From Thermococci archaeon (GTDB lineage: Archaea > Methanobacteriota_B > Thermococci > Methanofastidiosales > B48-G16): a stretch of DNA of 7,446 nt. Shown piece after piece: positions 5,656 to 7,446 of the stretch. Below the pieces are notes generated by a model. That model was not told the origin of the DNA. It saw nothing but the letters and a program-made list of their open reading frames with translations, and did no database searches. Made by a program: the position numbers and the translations under genes. Each line of letters begins with the position of its first letter. Position 1 is the stretch's first letter. The stretch lies in contig QMUN01000034.1 in NCBI GenBank assembly GCA_003660605.1, positions 1 through 7,446 on the forward strand, given 5' to 3'.

Positions 5656-6410
5656 AATGCCCTCACTGTGGAACAGAGAATCGCGATGATAGTGTATTCT
5701 GTGTAAAATGCGGGGCAAGACTTGAGGAGAAAGGAGAGTTATCCTTTGAAGTTGAGCACAAACCTGCATATACCATACTAAAAACGTATCTTGAAAGCGG
5801 ACAGGAGATAGTTGGAGAAGCTGGGGCGATGGTGTACATGAGCCCAAATATTGAAATGAAAACGCAGATAAAAGGAGGATTGTTTGGAGGTCTGAAAAGG
5901 AAAGTTCTGGGTGGAGAGTCTCTCTTTATGAATACATTTAGATGCACTCAGGGAAAGGGAACAGTAGCCTTTGCACCAGGATACCCTGGTGATATTGTGC
6001 ATCTCCATCTTGATAATGAGAGCTGGTTTGCCCAGGGAGGAGCGTACATTGCTTCCTCTCCTTCGATAGAGATAGACACAAAGTTTCAGGGATTGAAGGG
6101 ATTTATTTCCAGAGAAGGTTTTTTCTTTTTAAAACTTGAAGGATACGGAGATCTATTTTTATCTTCATTTGGTGCTATCTCTGTCTTCGAATTAAAGGGA
6201 AACGAGTTTAAGGTGGATACAGGACATCTAGTCGCATTTGAAGATGGAGTGGATTATACAATACAGAGAGTCGGAGGTCTAAAATCTACATTTTTGAGCG
6301 GAGAAGGATTAGTTGCCAGATTGTGGGGAAACGGTAAAGTGATGATCCAGACGAGAAGCCCTGCAACATTTTCTTCGTGGTTATATCCCCTCCTCCCAAA
6401 ACAAAAATAA
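5652..6410 (+). CDS. AIM24/TIGR00266-family protein with N-terminal zinc ribbon
   Basis: This 252-residue protein opens with a zinc ribbon (Cys3, Cys6, Cys17, Cys20; CPHCG...FCVKCG). From about residue 31 follows an AIM24/TIGR00266 domain: FEVEHKPAYTILKTYLESGQEIVGEAGAMVYM; then KGGLFGGLKRKVLGGESLFMNTF, the family's typical signature (75-97); WFAQGGAYIAS; and GEGLVARLWGNGKVMIQTRSP (217-237). The fold is a beta prism related to tubby-like and TRAP-like proteins. Yeast Aim24 acts in mitochondrial membrane architecture, but the prokaryotic role is not known. There is no signal peptide or membrane segment. The start lies 5 nt after AAGGTG (5641-5646) and overlaps the upstream stop by four bases, so translation is probably coupled and the two products may be partners. 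Only 1 nt separates its stop from the stop of the convergent surface-protein gene. Confidence 0.88.
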   Translation: MKCPHCGTENRDDSVFCVKCGARLEEKGELSFEVEHKPAYTILKTYLESGQEIVGEAGAMVYMSPNIEMKTQIKGGLFGGLKRKVLGGESLFMNTFRCTQGKGTVAFAPGYPGDIVHLHLDNESWFAQGGAYIASSPSIEIDTKFQGLKGFISREGFFFLKLEGYGDLFLSSFGAISVFELKGNEFKVDTGHLVAFEDGVDYTIQRVGGLKSTFLSGEGLVARLWGNGKVMIQTRSPATFSSWLYPLLPKQK

Positions 6411-6421
6411 TTTATTTTTTT
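6408..6421 (+). terminator. T-rich termination stretch after the AIM24 gene
   Basis: TAATTTATTTTTTT follows the last AIM24 codon; archaeal RNA polymerase terminates at oligo-T. The stretch lies within the end of the convergent gene. On the minus strand, a second T-rich run (about 6396-6411) can stop transcription coming the other way. Confidence 0.4.
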
Positions 6422-7326
6422 GTTATTTTTATTGTTACTGCTATGATGAATGCTATCGCAATCAATAATAAAATCAAAAAGATAGTTTTGGAGTTTGACC
6501 CCTGAGGGGAAGTAGTAAGAGGCGTGGTAACGGGAGGTGTGGTAGGAGGACTGGTGGTTGGAGCGAGTGTAGTGGGAAGTGGTGTGGTGGCAGGAGGTGT
6601 AGTAGAAGGTGGGATACACTTCTCTATCCACTCTTCGCATATTTTTATCATCTCTTCATCCTCGAATATCGATTTTGCATCTTCAAACTCTTTTTTCGCA
6701 TTATCCAGATCTCCTGCATTGAAGTACGATATTCCTGAGTTCAGTTTCAGATGCCCCTCACAGTTTTTAGCTTTTATAAGACATATCCTGGCATTTTTCT
6801 CATCAAAATAATTTAAAAAATATTTTTTAGCCTCATCATACTTTTCCATAGCTTCCTCATATTTTCCTTCGTTATACAGGGATTCAGCATAGTTAAAAGC
6901 TTCGATACCCTTATTTTTAACAGTTATCTCGGCATAAAAAGGTCCTTCCATGAAAGGTGTACAGCCTCCTGGGCATCCCCCCTTTTCTCCCGAGACTATA
7001 ATCGGTATTCTTAGTTTTACATTATCTGCATCTGAACTGATCTTTATCTCTATCTTCCCGCTTATAGAAGATCCTATCTGTATCTTTTCATCCCAACTTG
7101 GTTCAGATATAATTGTAAAATACTGTATCTCGTCTCCCAAAAGTTTTAGATCTACGGAAGCTTTACATTTCCATAAGTAAGTTGTTGATGTGTTTTTTAT
7201 CTTAATCTCTATCTCCACTGTCTCATTGGGCTCTACTATATCTTTGTGGTTTAATGAAACATCTGCATTATCTGCGTATACTGTACTGAGTATGAGGAGT
7301 ATGAGAAGTAGCGCTAATTTTTTCAT
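6412..7326 (-). CDS. Surface-anchored protein: signal peptide, beta domain, TPR-like repeats, Thr/Pro stalk, C-terminal anchor
   Basis: I do not recognise a named family for this 304-residue protein, but the architecture is clear. Residues 1-18 form a signal peptide (MKKLALLLILLILSTVYA, cut likely before Asp19). Residues about 20-138 look like an Ig-like/CARDB beta domain (EPNETVEIEIKIKNTS...) with a GGCPGGC loop at 116-122. Residues about 141-237 hold two TPR-like helical repeats (LYNEGKYEEAMEKYDEAKKYF; YFNAGDLDNAKKEFEDAKSIF), each followed by a helix with a Cys-x6-Cys pair (Cys182/189, Cys230/237). Residues 239-274 are a Thr/Pro/Ser stalk, probably glycosylated. Residues 280-300 are a membrane helix ending in Lys residues, so most of the protein faces outward. 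No ribosome motif precedes the ATG. It may bind ligands or partners at the cell surface; nothing in the sequence fixes a substrate. Confidence 0.82.
   Translation of the reverse strand: MKKLALLLILLILSTVYADNADVSLNHKDIVEPNETVEIEIKIKNTSTTYLWKCKASVDLKLLGDEIQYFTIISEPSWDEKIQIGSSISGKIEIKISSDADNVKLRIPIIVSGEKGGCPGGCTPFMEGPFYAEITVKNKGIEAFNYAESLYNEGKYEEAMEKYDEAKKYFLNYFDEKNARICLIKAKNCEGHLKLNSGISYFNAGDLDNAKKEFEDAKSIFEDEEMIKICEEWIEKCIPPSTTPPATTPLPTTLAPTTSPPTTPPVTTPLTTSPQGSNSKTIFLILLLIAIAFIIAVTIKITKK
6505..6612. repeat. Low-complexity Thr/Pro stalk-coding DNA, G-rich on plus
   Basis: The stalk codons (ACx, CCx) make this stretch C-rich on the coding minus strand and G-rich on plus, with many GG and GGG runs such as GGGAGGTGTGG. 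The GGAGGTGT unit recurs at about 6533 and 6593. It is visibly more GC-rich than the rest of the window and is a likely site of repeat-number change. Confidence 0.6.
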
Positions 7327-7343
7327 AATCTTTCTTTTTTACT

Positions 7344-7355
7344 GAATTTAAAAAG
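7344..7355 (-). promoter_or_regulatory. TATA box for the surface-protein gene
   Basis: On the minus strand this reads CTTTTTAAATTC, centred 24-25 nt upstream of the ATG at 7326. The downstream sequence lacks a clear ribosome motif (only AAAGAAAG), so the message is probably leaderless or nearly so. Confidence 0.5.
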
Positions 7356-7446
7356 TTTTGCTGTATACTCCCATTTTCTTATTTTGTGGGGCACAGTTGC
7401 TCAGGCCTTTCAGTCGCTCAATTTTCAGTATACCTATTCAATGAGA
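7356..7446. other. Edge sequence with no recognisable gene
   Basis: No coding frame, RNA gene or terminator can be supported here. GTATAC occurs at 7363-7368 and at 7428-7433. An ATG at 7441 runs off the edge after two codons and cannot be judged. Confidence 0.3.

Noticed and set aside
5640..5660. Programmed frameshift fusing the zinc-ribbon membrane protein to AIM24
   Set aside because: The second frame is -1 relative to the first, but no slippery heptamer is present. An ATGA overlap with its own ribosome motif explains the arrangement by re-initiation.
6524..6811. A 95-codon plus-strand open frame rich in Val and Gly
   Set aside because: It is the reverse of the Thr/Pro stalk and TPR region of the surface protein. 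Its Val/Gly repeats are only the complement of the Thr/Pro codons, and it lacks a ribosome site or promoter.
7356..7446. tRNA, CRISPR repeat or mobile-element end at the right edge
   Set aside because: No cloverleaf, no repeated unit with spacers and no terminal inverted repeat could be drawn; the recurring GTATAC is a short palindrome likely by chance.

Overview
The window reads as AT-rich archaeal DNA. Three things point to an archaeon: the gene content (PAC2-family proteasome chaperone, stand-alone AlaX-type editing protein, DUF354/COG1817 protein, small EF-Tu-domain-2-like protein); TATA boxes centred about 24-27 nt upstream of start codons; and Shine-Dalgarno motifs of the GGAGGTGAT type in front of operon-internal genes. 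First genes of transcription units mostly look leaderless. I cannot name the lineage; a euryarchaeote-like genome is the best inference.

Layout. Positions 1-174 (minus) hold the N-terminal part of an AlaX-like alanyl-tRNA editing protein cut by the window edge. It diverges from a PAC2-family protein at 225-953 (plus) that ends in a proteasome-docking HbYX-type tail (Met-Tyr-Arg). One TATA element sits exactly midway between the two start codons. Next comes a compact citrate lyase operon, citD (991-1272), citE (1256-2107) and citF (2107-3684), whose genes overlap and whose promoter lies directly behind the PAC2 gene. A small EF-like beta-barrel protein (3718-3948) follows and meets, tail to tail with a 4-nt overlap, a DUF354 glycosyltransferase-like gene on the minus strand (3945-4970).

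A 280-nt divergent intergenic region (4971-5250) carries the DUF354 promoter, a perfect inverted repeat and a tandem 9-mer. It leads to a translationally coupled pair: a DUF3566-like membrane protein with a C-terminal zinc ribbon (5251-5655) and an AIM24/TIGR00266 protein with an N-terminal zinc ribbon (5652-6410). One base beyond, on the minus strand, lies a surface-anchored protein with signal peptide, beta domain, TPR-like repeats, Thr/Pro stalk and C-terminal membrane anchor (6412-7326). The last 120 nt hold its promoter and no recognisable gene.

How they work together. CitD, CitE and CitF should form the complex that splits citrate to acetate and oxaloacetate. Its activation genes (citC, citX, citG) are not here and must lie elsewhere if the enzyme works. 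The zinc-ribbon pair looks like a membrane protein and a soluble partner made in step. The remaining neighbours are housekeeping genes without an obvious link. No mobile element, CRISPR array, tRNA or rRNA was seen. The most unusual elements are the symmetric shared promoter, the archaeal citDEF operon with an ambiguous prosthetic-group serine, and the zinc-ribbon pair split across a stop/start overlap.
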